Shown piece by piece: positions 44,188 to 56,490 of a DNA stretch of 64,000 nucleotides (positions within the stretch are counted from its first letter, which is position 1; each line of letters starts with the position of its first letter). The position numbers were made by a program, and so were the translations under genes. The notes beneath the pieces are model-generated. The model had not been told where the DNA came from and searched no databases. It saw only the letters and a list, made by a program, of their open reading frames with translations. Source of the stretch: Rhypophila decipiens (lineage: Eukaryota; Ascomycota; Sordariomycetes; Sordariales; Naviculisporaceae); the NCBI GenBank assembly GCA_033297075.1, contig MU858120.1, positions 112,849 through 176,848 on the forward strand, in the 5' to 3' direction.

Positions 44188-47037
44188 ATGCCTAGATTTC
44201 CGGTCGCGTTTGGCAGGCGGAAGTCGACCGCTGACAATCTTGAAAATGCCCCGGTAGAGCCGTCTTTCCGTGTCTTGGAGCGCTCCGAGGTGGCTGGCGG
44301 AAAGTCTTTTGACGGGGGTGTGCGGTTGGCGGCAGCGAGGACACATACCTTGCCCAACTTACCGAACCCCAGAAGACCGGACCTAGACGACAATATATTT
44401 GCCGACCTCAAGCCAAACCGGTATGCACACACTCAAGATCCTGGCCACGGCATCTGCAGACGGCTAACACAGAGAGACAGGGGCAGCGGCTCATCGAATA
44501 CCACCAAGACGAACTCGACTGACAATTCATCTCGTCACAGCAATGCGTCAACCGCGCCGTCTTCGGCTGACCTCACTGGGGTGACTGGGCAGGAGGAATG
44601 GCGCAATGGCCAGCGAAAGATTCCGAACGACATTCCAGTGCCGCCGATCCCCAAAACGTCGTCCAATGGATTCCTGAAGGCAGCGGGCCGGACATTCTCG
44701 TTTGGTGGACAGAAAAAGCAACTGCCCCCTGTCCCTGCCGCAAAGGAATCTCCACCGCCAAGCCCCGTAGTCGTCCCAGAACCGCATCAGACTCCATCCG
44801 CAAGATCGCGAGCCACAACAACTTCGACTTCGACCACGCTGACTCCTCCACGACTCGAAAGTGAATTTAATATGGACCTCGGCGGCGATTTTGGACGCAT
44901 GCTTTTAGGAAACGAGAAACGAGCCAGTATGATGACATTGAAAGAGGACCCCGAGAGTCGGAACGCGCTGGCCCCGCGGTCTCTGACAGGCAACCGGCTG
45001 AACCAGCCCTCCCCAATACAAATCAACCACAACGCAAAGGTCGAAGCCTCGCCGTACTCGTGGAGCAGCCATCACTCGCATGAGCAGTTGCTCGCGTCTA
45101 CGAGCCCCACCCTGAGATCGCCAAATAACGAAAACGAGCCCCCTCCTGTCCCTCGCCACTCGTCGCCTCTGGCTCCCAAGCAGTCCAGTTTGACTCCTTC
45201 GCCGGAACTGGTTGCGAGGAAGCCGCTCTCTGCACCTCCCGAGGCCGACCAAGCCGAGGGAGAAGACGAGGAAGCACGACTCTTGAAAGACTCGTTGTCC
45301 ACAGTTAACAGATTTATGAGCGGCGGCAAGTCGTCTGGCCCGCCATCCTCTTCCAGATACCGAAGAAATGATGACACCTTTGACGATCACAAGGGCGACG
45401 ATGATAGCTTATTTGACTCGAGTCATGGATATTCATACAAGGCTGCCAGTCGCTTCGCTCGCAAGCCCGCGCCTCAGCCACAAACTAACAAAGTCATGAC
45501 ACATGCCGAGTTCGAGAAGTATCAAAAAGACAAGGAGCGCCAAGAAAAGGAAAGGCAGCAAGATACTTTTAGCAGCCGATCCAAGGCCGACGACGACGAT
45601 GAGGAGGATAACTACGAGGATGACGACGATGACTTGGAGAAAGCCAAGCAGCAGGCCAAACAGAGGCGGAAACAGGAAGCACACATGGCGGTTTATCGGC
45701 AGCAAATGATGAAGGTAACTGGAGAAGCGGCGGGCGAGAATCCCTCGCGGCCAAGCCTTCAGATATCATTTAGCACACCGAATCTGCCCGTGTTGGGTCC
45801 GAACCAAGGCCCCAGTCCCGTTGGGAACGGTCCGTCAGACAATTCCGACGAGGACGAAGAAGTTCCGTTGGCTATCCTTGCGGCCCACGGCTTCCCTAGC
45901 AAGAACCGACCCCCAACCCGTTTGAGCACCATGATGTCGAATCCGAATCTTCGTGCCTCCCAGCAGCCCAGTTATCAACGTCCCGTGTCCGCCATGCCCG
46001 ATGTTCCCCCTGTTGCAGCAAACCCCCGCCTTCCGGCCTTTGCCAGAAATCTGCCCCAAGATCCATTCGTCGGTGCTGGCCTCGTGCGGAACTCGGCCCG
46101 TGAGAGCTTTGCACTTGGTGGAGGGTCGCCCGCTCCCGGTCAGATGGCTCCCGCTCCTCCAGGTGGACTGATAGGCGTCATTGCGAACGAGGAGCGTTCT
46201 CGTGCGCTGAGACGCGGCAGTCCCCATCTCGAGAACCCCAACGCGATACCCGGCGGTCCTGCCTTCGATCCCATCACGGGCATCCCGCCCCAGATGATGT
46301 ACCAGAACAACCCGAACCGAGGCATGCTCACGCCTGGCGAGCAAGCCCAGGTCCAGATGTCGCAGCAGATGCAGCAGTTTATGCAGATGCAGATGCAGTT
46401 CATGCAGATGCAGATGATGGCTGCGCAGAATGGAAACGCTGCCCCGGGAGCTAACGTCGCCGCGACTCAGTCCATGACGAACCTTGCGAACATGAATGGC
46501 TTGGGTGGCATGGGCGGACCGGGAATGGGGCCAATGCTTGGAGCTGGCTTGCCCAACATGGGTGGCTCTGACATGTATCGTCATTCGTTCATGGGCAATG
46601 ACTCGTCGCTTGACTTGTCTGCTAGGGGCGACGCTCACATGCGTACCATGAGCCTGGTCCAGCCCAGCTCAGCGTCTTGGATCCAGCCGCCGCCGCCGCC
46701 GCAGAAGATAGGATTTGCACCGTCGATCCACATCCAAGGTGCTGGCTATGCTCCGTCCATCGCACCCTCGGAGCGGAGCAACATTGGTCTCCCGGGTCGA
46801 TACCGTCCCGTCTCTCAGGCGCCACCTCCACACCCGACCGGCCCCAGCCATCTGCGAACTTCCTCCACCATGTCAGGAGGTTTGAAGCCCGCCAACGAGG
46901 CGTCCAAGTCGGGCAATACTTCGGATGATGACGATGAGCAGGGTTGGGCCGCTATGAAGGCCAAGCGGGAAAAGAAGAAGTCGATTTGGAAGTCCAAGAA
47001 GACTCTTGGGGACGGCCTCAGCGCCTTCATCAACTAG
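44188..47037 (+). CDS. Ser/Pro-rich conserved fungal protein, function unknown
   Basis: The frame is open for 949 codons. A likely intron at 44421..44480 (GTATGC donor, GGCTAACAC branch site, AGACAG acceptor) is 60 nt, a multiple of three, and contains no stop. Removing it gives 929 aa and joins DLKPN-R to GSGSSNTTKTNSTDNSSRHS. The N-terminus is MPRFPVAFGRRKSTADNLEN, then a SFRVLERSEV/GGKSFDGG block that appears conserved. Most of the protein is disordered: Ser/Pro linkers, an acidic coil (KADDDDEEDNYEDDDDDLEK), charged KERQEKERQQ, and a Met/Gln repeat region (about 46350-46425). The C-terminus is ordered-looking: DDDDEQGWAAMKAKREKKKS, then IWKSKKTLGDGLSAFIN. No enzyme domain, signal peptide or membrane segment is visible. 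A cortical or scaffold role is possible but unproven. Confidence 0.78.
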   Translation: MPRFPVAFGRRKSTADNLENAPVEPSFRVLERSEVAGGKSFDGGVRLAAARTHTLPNLPNPRRPDLDDNIFADLKPNRYAHTQDPGHGICRRLTQRDRGSGSSNTTKTNSTDNSSRHSNASTAPSSADLTGVTGQEEWRNGQRKIPNDIPVPPIPKTSSNGFLKAAGRTFSFGGQKKQLPPVPAAKESPPPSPVVVPEPHQTPSARSRATTTSTSTTLTPPRLESEFNMDLGGDFGRMLLGNEKRASMMTLKEDPESRNALAPRSLTGNRLNQPSPIQINHNAKVEASPYSWSSHHSHEQLLASTSPTLRSPNNENEPPPVPRHSSPLAPKQSSLTPSPELVARKPLSAPPEADQAEGEDEEARLLKDSLSTVNRFMSGGKSSGPPSSSRYRRNDDTFDDHKGDDDSLFDSSHGYSYKAASRFARKPAPQPQTNKVMTHAEFEKYQKDKERQEKERQQDTFSSRSKADDDDEEDNYEDDDDDLEKAKQQAKQRRKQEAHMAVYRQQMMKVTGEAAGENPSRPSLQISFSTPNLPVLGPNQGPSPVGNGPSDNSDEDEEVPLAILAAHGFPSKNRPPTRLSTMMSNPNLRASQQPSYQRPVSAMPDVPPVAANPRLPAFARNLPQDPFVGAGLVRNSARESFALGGGSPAPGQMAPAPPGGLIGVIANEERSRALRRGSPHLENPNAIPGGPAFDPITGIPPQMMYQNNPNRGMLTPGEQAQVQMSQQMQQFMQMQMQFMQMQMMAAQNGNAAPGANVAATQSMTNLANMNGLGGMGGPGMGPMLGAGLPNMGGSDMYRHSFMGNDSSLDLSARGDAHMRTMSLVQPSSASWIQPPPPPQKIGFAPSIHIQGAGYAPSIAPSERSNIGLPGRYRPVSQAPPPHPTGPSHLRTSSTMSGGLKPANEASKSGNTSDDDDEQGWAAMKAKREKKKSIWKSKKTLGDGLSAFIN

Positions 47038-47576
47038 CTGGGTTCTGTGCAGCCCTTCAAAACATGCCGACTGTTCATTCATGGAGCCATTTAAACTTTC
47101 ATCTCATGTCCCAGGCGTGTGGACGATTTTGGTTGTGTTATTTTTGACAAACAAGGAGCGTGATGGTCGGCCTGACATACTCATTGCTTCATCATCAATC
47201 TGGCGTGAAAGAATAAAATGGCGAATTTCCTTTGTTTCATCTTGGTTTTTTACAACATTTTCTTCATGTCGTCCCCGATATCTTGTCATCTTTTTCTCTC
47301 TTTTTTATAGTTCGTATTTGGTTCTCACAGGTACGATTCACGATAGACATATCACAATACCGTAATTAAGTAATATCATAAATAACGATTTGTCTTGTCT
47401 TTCGGGGATGCGATACCAACTAGTGTTTACTTGTTTCATCAACCCTTATGGTCATGTAATGTTATTGTTGTATGTTAATGGGCATGTAGAATTGAAAGAG
47501 GAGAATTGGAAAGACATGTTGCTCTCGCATTTTGAACCCAGGTCGCATTGTGCTATGGAGGTAACTTGTTTCAAAT
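47038..47576. other. Convergent intergenic, nothing seen
   Basis: AT-rich 3' flank between the Ser/Pro-rich gene (plus) and RIB4 (minus). No gene is supported. Confidence 0.6.
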
Positions 47577-48255
<679 letters not shown>

Positions 48256-48919
48256 GGTTGTGATTGACTCCTTTGTTCGTTTCTTGTATGATTGGGGAAT
48301 TCAGTCTGAGATCAGGGGAAGAATGGACTGAGAATGTCGGAATATAGCAATATATCACCGCCAAACGGATGATGTGATCGCCAGAACCACAGCCGCAAGC
48401 TAGGGAGGGGTGACGGCAGGTTCGGAGCTCACAGGCAGTTCCAATTGGAACCACCACGGGAACGTAACGCGGGGCACAGCAGCTCAATGCGGGGCTCCAA
48501 CAATCCGAGCTGCACGAGGGATTACGTACTTGGTTGTACAAGTAATACCCGTTTCGGGCGTTATTTCGGGCGTTATTTTCGGGAGTTACTTAGTCATCAA
48601 GCCCCCTTTTCTCCCCCTTTAGCCTCGAGTCACCCATTTTCACGAACTTGACACCAGGGAAGAGGTCCGGGCTAAAGCGGTCAGCCAAAGAATAAAGACC
48701 TGTTCCTTCTGTGTAGCCTTGTACAAGGACTTGATGAGGGTCAGGCATAATAGCATTTGAAACGGGGTCTCTCCTCAACGGATATAAAAGTATATTCCAA
48801 CTCCCAAAAATCGACGCAGTATTAAAATAGTCTATACAAATTACAGTGCTCAACGGCTTGCTCCAACAAATAAGAGAAGTAATGCAAAAATTCACAGCCT
48901 CTCTCGACACATCATCCAA
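48256..48919. other. RIB4 promoter region / STT4 3' flank
   Basis: Contains a short direct iteration of CGGGCGTTATTT near 48555-48580. No gene or recognised riboswitch; in particular I do not see FMN-aptamer-like sequence, which would not be expected in a fungus. Confidence 0.5.
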
Positions 48920-51900
48920 CTAGTACGGGATACCGTTTGTCAACAGCTGGAACTGGTCATAGATGCCCGTGGAGTAGCTCCCATGGCTCTTCCTGATCAG
49001 ATCCTTCATAAAGTCGGCTGCCTCGCGCTCATTCTTGTCCAGCACAAACCGTTCTTTGAAGTGCTTCACGCTCTCGGGCTTGAAACATTCCAGGCCGCTG
49101 TCCATCATGAGCAGCACGATCTGCGACAGCTGCTCGGCATAGGGGCGCGCAGCCAGGAAAGACTTGATGCAGAGCTCCTCAAACCACTTGAAGGATTGGT
49201 GCTCCGGGCTGCCACCCATCACGGCAACCATCTCGGAGGTGAGCTTGAAAGGCGCCCTCTCGAACTTGATACCACCGGGGGCAATATCGAAGCAGAAACC
49301 AAAGTCGATGTGCAGAATGTGGCCGTGGTCGTCGATCATGATGTTGCCGTTGTGTCTGTCCTTGAACTGGAGCAGGAAAGAAATGACAGAATAAGCCGCC
49401 ATGCTCTTGACGAAACTGTTCCGTGCCTTCTGGAATCGAAGCGAGTCCTCGTTTCCATACTTGGAGACAAAGTAGTCGTAGAGTCCATTAACAGCTTCAC
49501 GGCCAAGCATGTCGCGAGATATCGAGTTGGGCAGTACGTCGATAACGCCGCATCCGGGTGCTGTTGCTGTCACGCGATAGGGGAACACGTAGACATCGAG
49601 CCCGACATTTTGGAAGATGTTTCTGAAAGCCGATATCATCTGGAGGGCCAGCACGTCCTGCCGACAGTCGTCTCCCACTTTGAAAATAGCCGACTGCCAC
49701 ACCTCGATGGTGGTCTCCTGAGCAGCAACCTTGCCCTTGTGTCCGGCTTCAGCCAGCTCTTCCTCGGCGTCCAGCAGACGCTTGGTCTTTTTGATCCGGA
49801 ACGTGGCCATGTACGGGGCTTTGGCGTGACTCTGCAGGGGCTTGCCCGACTTGCGATCGATACCAATCACCACGCCATCGGGGTTGCTCGGCAGGTAGAC
49901 GCCAACTTCGACCTTGATCTTGCGCAATTCCTCTTCGATCTTTTGTGCCTTTTCTGGCTTCGAGGCCTTGATGAGAGGCTTGAGCTTACCAGAGATGCCC
50001 GTAACTTCGTCAAAGAAGGCGAACTCGCGCTCAAAAAAGTCTCTGTCTACCTCGGAGAAACTGTCGATCATGTGCTCCGTGACCTTGTCCAGAGTGGGCT
50101 TGATTGCATCGGGGATCAAAGAGTCATCGTCCTTGAAGGCGTTGGCCTTCATGTTCCAGATGATTTGGTGAGCAAAAAGCTGCGAGAATTGCGCCGTCTC
50201 GAGGATATATCTCTCGACATAGCCAAGAGCGTCATATCGGAGCGTCTGCACGATTTGTGGTACATAAAAGAATGTCACGTCGACCGAGTGGCTCTCCAGC
50301 GCCCTCATGGCGTACTGGATGAGATAAGGATGGTTCCGATAGGATGGCAAGAAGAGCGTCACGGCAGTAATAGGATTCACGGGAGCCCAGAACAAAAGAT
50401 ACTGAAAGAAGTTAGTGACAACGAGCCAGTAGCAAAGGATCAATGTATAGAAATACCTTGAGCTGGAAGCTGACGTCCTCTGGCAGGGCACCGTCAATCA
50501 GTACCATCAGCGCCTCTGGTTGGGTAGTCGCTTTGGCGGGAAAGTTGAGCACCAGCCATCGAACCTCCTTAAGGATCCGAGGGTAAGGGAATCTACTCGC
50601 CAAGTGCACTGCTAGAGACGGACTCTCTGACCAAGCAGTTCTGATAAGTGGGTGAAGAACAGCCTACAACTTGTCAGATGAAATTTCCCATGGAATGTAG
50701 GGAAGCAAGTTTAGACATACCTCAACAGTGTTCTTATGTGTATGGTGAAAGGCGCTGTGGGACTTTTGGTCGCTCACCGGGTTAACCCAAACATTGAGTC
50801 TCGACTGCTCACTTTCAAGAAGAAGGTGCAGGAGCTTCTCCCGGGAAGCCAAAGACTTGATGTTCCCAATGGCCTGCGAGCCGATACTCTCCGTCGCCTT
50901 CAGCGCGGCAATGACGTCTGAGAGCAGGCGCAGCTCTGTCCTGAGCTGCAGCATATTGCTCCCAAATGACCAGCTGGGAGGCGCATCGAACCAGCCAAGC
51001 GCTGCCGATAGCACCATGTCCTTGAGGCGCCACTGGGCTATGGCCCCCATGGTAGTGCACGTCTTGAGGACGCGGAGCCCGAGGAGCACGGCCTGGAACC
51101 GAATTTCCCTGGCCATGGGATGCGGAGTCGAGTTCTTGATGGAGTCGAGCGTCACGTCAAGAAGTCGCAGGAAGATATGGTGCGTATCGGCATTGTCGAG
51201 ACGAGTGGCGTTATAGTGGCTGCTCAGGAACTGCAGTAGACGAGTATGCGGGGCGAGCAGGTCGTGAATGAGCTGCCTACGCTTCGAGACCGATGCGCTG
51301 TCGCTGGGAGCAAACTCGTTCCGCAGGAAGAAGGGGTCCAGGTTGGTTATTAGAGGGCTAAAGAGCCCAAGCTTTTTCTGGACGCTAAACTCCCACTGTT
51401 GGGCTATCTCGGTCAAGATACGAGGCTGCATCCTCGGGTTTTCGTTGATGACGCCGAGCCAGAGGGACACGCCAAGCTTGATGGACTGCTTCGTAAACAT
51501 GGAAAACGGGAGGCTGACCAGGTAATGCACAATCGAACATTCATCGCGATCGCTCCGGCAAAGCAGCGCAGCAGCACGACGCAATATATTCTGCACATCA
51601 GGAAGGGGCGTCGCCTTTCGGCTGAGGATGCGCTTCTCTATGTGGGCGAGAGCAGTGATAGCATCGGCGCTCTCGTTCTCGGGGAGTGGAAGAAACGAAG
51701 GGCGGCGGTCCAAGCGCATGAAGCTGAGCCATTCCAGGCTCTGATCAGGCAATGCCTCGGAGTATCGATATTCTTGCCGGGTGGTGTACTGGGCCATGAA
51801 CTCTGAAGCAGTGTCGATGTGGCAGTCCCGGAAGAAATCAAGCGAGCGAAGTTTCTGGTCCGTGGAAGGGATCGTGGACCCTATATCAACAGCAAAAGTC

Positions 51901-54900
51901 CTACCCAGAGACATGTAGTCATAGGTACCCTCGTCGTGTAACTCGGACAGATATGTCTGAAGAAGCCCCTTGACATCTGATGGGGCGATGTCGACAGCAT
52001 TCAACAGCCAAATTCTCGCCTTCCCGTGCAAGCTCTCGAGCGTCCGATGGCGGAAGTCGTAGTCGTCGGAAAGCTCAACAGTGACATTTCCGTTGGGGGA
52101 AGTGAAGGTGCTCCTGGGCTCGTAACGATCCGTTTCTGCCTCGAGGCAGCTTGACCACATGAGGGAGAGGAGGTCGAGAAGCGCAAAGAGCGACGATCTC
52201 TGACAAAGGGCCGAGGGTATCTCTCTAAGGATGCGGTCGGCGCAGTTGAAGGCAGCCTGCTGGACTCGCTCTATGCGATGGCAGCAACCGCAAAAGATCT
52301 TGGCCAGCTGCAGCGCCGCGTACTGGGCCGAAAAGGCTGGATTGGCCCCCGTAAGCGTCTTTCTCAAGTATCGATCCACCACGGCGTTCATAATCCCATC
52401 CATAGTGCGACTGACATCTCCTCGTCGCATGCTCGGCTCAAGGAAGTACGACAGCGCCTTGGTGCAATCGCCAGCATCTCCCCTGAGGCTCTCAATGAGG
52501 CAGGCCGCTTGAAGGAAGATGACCTTGCGGTAGCTCAGGCCCCTGATTTCAGCGGTCCGAGAGGGCAAAAGGTCTGTCAGCTGTTTCTTGTGCATAGACT
52601 CGCGATCCGAACTCTCGCCTCTGCGGAGAATAGGATTGAGCTCAATGTCGCTCTCATCTTGTTCACCGCGGTTCTCTAGCACAAGGGGAGGCGAGTGGAC
52701 AGCCATGATCCGCAGTTCGTCTACGTGCTGCTTGCCACGGTCTGTCGCGAGAGTGAAGCCATGGACAACAATGTTAAACCAAGCATCACGGAGCAAGGAG
52801 TGGGTATCGTCATCTGTCGCGTCGTCTAGTGCAAGGCTGTGGTTGGACAGCAATATAGCAAGGGGCTGGAGCAGCTGCGAAATCTCACGAGCAGCGAGTT
52901 CTACATCTGATTCCTTGGCGTGAGAAGACTGATAGCTGTAAGTGTCTCCTTTCGATATGACACCATCAAGAAGATGCTCTAGGTAGATGTCGAAGAGAGG
53001 GGAGTCTCTGGTAATGTTGGCGGATAAATAATTACGGGAATCCATGACCTAGATCTTGGTTCAGCAACCGCCAGACTGTCTTAAGAGTATACACTTTGGT
53101 GACTTACGGCATTCAGGATAACCTCCTTATTCTCTAGCACTGCATCGTGTGACACGGCGGCATATCTCTTCAACAGGTTGCGGAAATCAGATGGGCCACC
53201 ACTGAGGGCCAAAGTCGCGGCGCCAGTGAAAAATCGAGCATCAACCGGGCTGCTGAGCTTGACAAGCTTTTGAGCCAGCATGGACTGGGCAAGCCCGGTG
53301 ATTTTCTCATCCCTGCAGGTGCCAGCGATTTCGCAAATCGCCTGCACTACATTACCTTGGATGTTTGAAGAGTCTTCCTCGCCCGACACTTGGAGAGAAA
53401 TAGAGCTACCAGTGGAGTGTCTCCCGGCATAGACATTGGAAATGTCCTGACCGTCGTACTGAGAGTGGCCGTTCAGGCCATTGACTACCTGGCGCTCACT
53501 GCCAGGGCCAAGAACATTGCCGAGTGTGTAGAGCGTTGTAATGACTGCGTCGGTGGAGAGCATCTGCAAGACAAAGGCGAGGCATTTCGAGGCAATGGTA
53601 ATGATCTGGCGGGTGGCACCGCCCTGGACGATAAATCGAGGCAAGAGCCGGCTGACATTGATGGCGCAGGAGGGCGATACCCGACACAGCAACGCCATTG
53701 ACTTTAGAACCACAGATGCGAGGTCATGGTCGGCCATGCTGGCAGGGTCACCGAGGGTGTCCTCAAGCCATGCCATGAGGACATCTCCTTCGGCAGCCTC
53801 TTCGTTCAGGGTCGAGGCATTGAGATAGCTGATCAAAGCGGATCCCTTGACGGCAAAGGCGAGTCTCTGCTTGGCGGGCGAAAGACTGTCAAAATCCGCA
53901 CTGGACTCGAGGTAGTTCATCTGGTCAATGGCGACTGTCGCGTATGTCTCGACAGAGCGGAAGTCGGCCTCGCCGCTCTTGGCAGTCAATGGACGACGCA
54001 GACCGTTGCCAGACATGATGATATCCAGGACATGGGAACTGCGCAAGGCGTCCTCTTCGGCAACCAACAGCGAAGTCGCGGCTACCAGGAGCCACATGAA
54101 GCTGCGCTGCAAGAGCATGGCCCCGAGGGGCCGACCAATCTCATCATAGTGCCGCAACCACCGCTTCCATTCTTTGATGTATCGTTCTCGCGAGTGAGAA
54201 TTTCGTATGGTAGAAAACGCTGACTCGGCCGCGACAAGGAACGGCTGAGACAAAAGATCGCGCAGTCTCGTTATCAGCCCAAGCCGCCCCCCAGCTCTCC
54301 AAAAATCGGCCTGGGCGCTCGCAGCGTCGAGGAACCCCAGCAGAGCAATCGTGATTGTGGCTGTTCGGATCGCATCGTCCAGAGCACCAGGATCGTCATC
54401 GTCGGCTTGAGCAACGCCCTCGGTAGCACGGGCGCAAGCATTTAGGAATGAAGAAACACTGTCGGCGACTGTTTGGTGTACATCGGCATGGTGCACTCCC
54501 AGCGACAGCAACGCTGCGGTGACGTGGTAACTCAGAGACTCGGTCGGCGAGGGCTCGACTTTCCGGAAGAAGGGCGAAGGCGTAAAGGCTTGGATGTGGG
54601 CGTCGTGAAGGTACGGTATGAGGTGTCGAGCAAGCTTCTGGGCGCTTTGGGGGTTTCGCACGGCGGGGGCAGATTTGCAGAGAGCCAGAAGAACTTCATA
54701 TTCCCGGATGGTCTACAGCGCATACTGGTCAGCGTGGGAGCAGCGCCTCGGAGAATCTCAAAGGCCTACCATAGGAACGCGGCCAACTTCAAGCCGAGCC
54801 GCAGGCGCCTTTTGTCCATTTGTGGTAGGGCAAGGACCGGCTGGGCTCGACGAGGCCTTGCAGAGCCTGTCGAGGTCCGACTTGTCGAAGGACGTGGACG

Positions 54901-54961
54901 GGCTCGTGGCAGAGAGGGCGGCAATGCGCTGCAAAGCCCGCTGGCGGATATCACGAGCCAT
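48920..54961 (-). CDS. STT4: Phosphatidylinositol 4-kinase III alpha
   Basis: Five exons: complement(join(48920..50401, 50457..50663, 50721..53048, 53108..54712, 54770..54961)), 1937 aa, all introns 55-59 nt with GT..AG ends and all joins in phase 0. The kinase makes PI4P at the plasma membrane, feeding PI(4,5)P2 synthesis, actin organisation and wall-integrity signalling. The C-terminal catalytic domain is unambiguous: GDDCRQDVLALQMISAFRNI, YVFPYRVTATAPGCGVIDV, catalytic loop DRHNGNIMID (about residue 1792) and HIDFGFCFDI. The end YDQFQLLTNGIPY is the STT4-type terminus. Before it lies the PIK helical domain (LPEDVSFQLKYLLFWAPVNP spans the last intron) and a long alpha-solenoid. The N-terminal exon (MARDIRQRALQRIAAL) is the normal start. 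Length is as in other ascomycetes. Confidence 0.96.
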
Positions 54962-55617
54962 GGTGACGGAGGAAGATTTCAAGCCCAGAAAAGGGGTCAA
55001 GTATTCAGGATGGCTTGTTGAGTGGAGGAAAGCTGAAAGTTGGCCGGGCTGCTACTCGTGAGAAAGCAACAGATGACAAGCAAATTATTGACCATTAACC
55101 CGTAGATTCCTCACAGAGGTCACCCGCAAAGGTAATCCGACCACGCGGCGGATAGCATCCAGTCGACAGGAGGCTATACGACGGTAGATTAATTATGGGT
55201 ATCCGTCACGGTGCTCATTTATTTGGGGCCGGTCGAGATTGTTGGTAGCGGATACCACTGGATTGGTGTTTCCAGGTTGCTTGGAATTTGTTAATCTGAT
55301 CTTACGCTAGATCGGTTTCAGTAATTTCCAGGTGTAAATGTAATACTTGTGCTGAGTCATCTCCCGAAAGCTTGCCAGAGCTGCCGTGGGTAGCTTGGAC
55401 CAACAAGGTAGCGGCGGTCGCAGGCTACAGGGCTGACGCGCGACAGCAGCTCATCAATCCAACATCGTGCATTCGGACCTTCAAACCCATCACCAAAGCC
55501 AACAAACACTGTCCCGGTGCATGCCATTCTCACATACACCCCCAGCCATAATAGCACCCGAATAAGAGATAAGCCACATCATCTCGATCCTCGTTCAACC
55601 CTCGCAGTCGAAACAAG
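54962..55617. promoter_or_regulatory. Divergent promoter region, STT4 / PRE7
   Basis: 656 bp between start codons of two essential genes on opposite strands. No proteasome-type control element can be claimed by eye. Confidence 0.4.
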
Positions 55618-56490
55618 ATGGCCATGTTCAGCCAGAACCCGATCATGAACGGGCCGAGCTACTCGTTCAACGATGCTCCCAAAACCAACACCCCCGAGGG
55701 AGCCCGGCAACATCGCTTCGATCCGTAGGTCCCCCGTTCAGGAAACTTCTCGGTGTCTACTCCGCCTTCGAGATAAACATTGCTAACCCACGCCCTCTCC
55801 AGGTACACGGACAATGGAGGCTCCACACTAGCTATCGCAGGCGCCGACTTTACCATCATGGCTGGCGACACTCGTCTCACATCCGGCTACAGCATCAACT
55901 CCCGATACCATCCCAAGGTTTTCAAGATCGGCGGCACGACGGCGGACCAGAAGGACGCGACTCTCGTTCTCTCCGTGGTTGGATTCTCGGCCGACGGAGA
56001 GGCTCTCAAGGAACGCCTCGATACCATCTGCAAGATGTACCGCTACCGCCATGGCAAGCCCATGAGTGTCAAGGCATGCGCGCAACGCTTGTCGACCATC
56101 CTGTACCAGAAGCGCTTCTTTCCATACTACGCATACGCGATCCTGGGCGGTCTGGACGAGGAGGGCAAGGGAGCAGTCTATTCATACGACCCCGTAGGCA
56201 GCTACGAGCGGGAGCAGTGTCGGACTGGCGGTGCGGCGGCGAGTCTGATCATGCCGTTCCTCGACAACCAGGTCAATTTCAAGAATCAGTACGAGCCAGG
56301 CAGCGGGGAGGGCCACGCTCTGGAGGAGAGGGCACGGAGACCCCTGACGAGACAGGAGGTCGAGGTTCTGGTCAAGGATGCGTTCGACGGTGCGGTTGAG
56401 CGTCACATTGAGGTTGGCGATGGTTTGCAGATGATGGTCATCACCAAGGAGGGCATTGAGGAGATTCTGCTGCCACTCAAGAAGGACTAG
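55618..56490 (+). CDS. PRE7: 20S proteasome subunit beta 6
   Basis: The CDS is join(55618..55724, 55803..56490), 264 aa, with a 78-nt intron (GTAGGT donor, CTCCAG acceptor). The exons meet at HRFDP-YTDNGGSTLAIAG. This is the non-catalytic beta-6 subunit of the 20S core (human PSMB1). The propeptide and N-terminal region (MAMFSQNPIMNGPSYSFNDA) are followed by the beta fold: FTIMAGDTRLTSGYSINSR, ATLVLSVVGFSADGEALKER, RFFPYYAYAILGGLDEEGKG and YSYDPVGSYEREQCRTGGAA, and the usual C-terminal extension ending LLPLKKD. It lacks the catalytic Thr1 context of beta 1/2/5, as expected for beta 6. The second Met (codon 3) is an alternative start. Confidence 0.95.

Noticed and set aside
45835..46638. His-rich minus-strand frame
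   Set aside because: Antisense to the Met/Gln-rich part of the 44188 gene, which explains the His runs.
48983..50461. 492-codon plus-strand frame opposite STT4
   Set aside because: Long but fully antisense to the conserved kinase domain; long antisense frames are expected in GC-rich third-position coding sequence.
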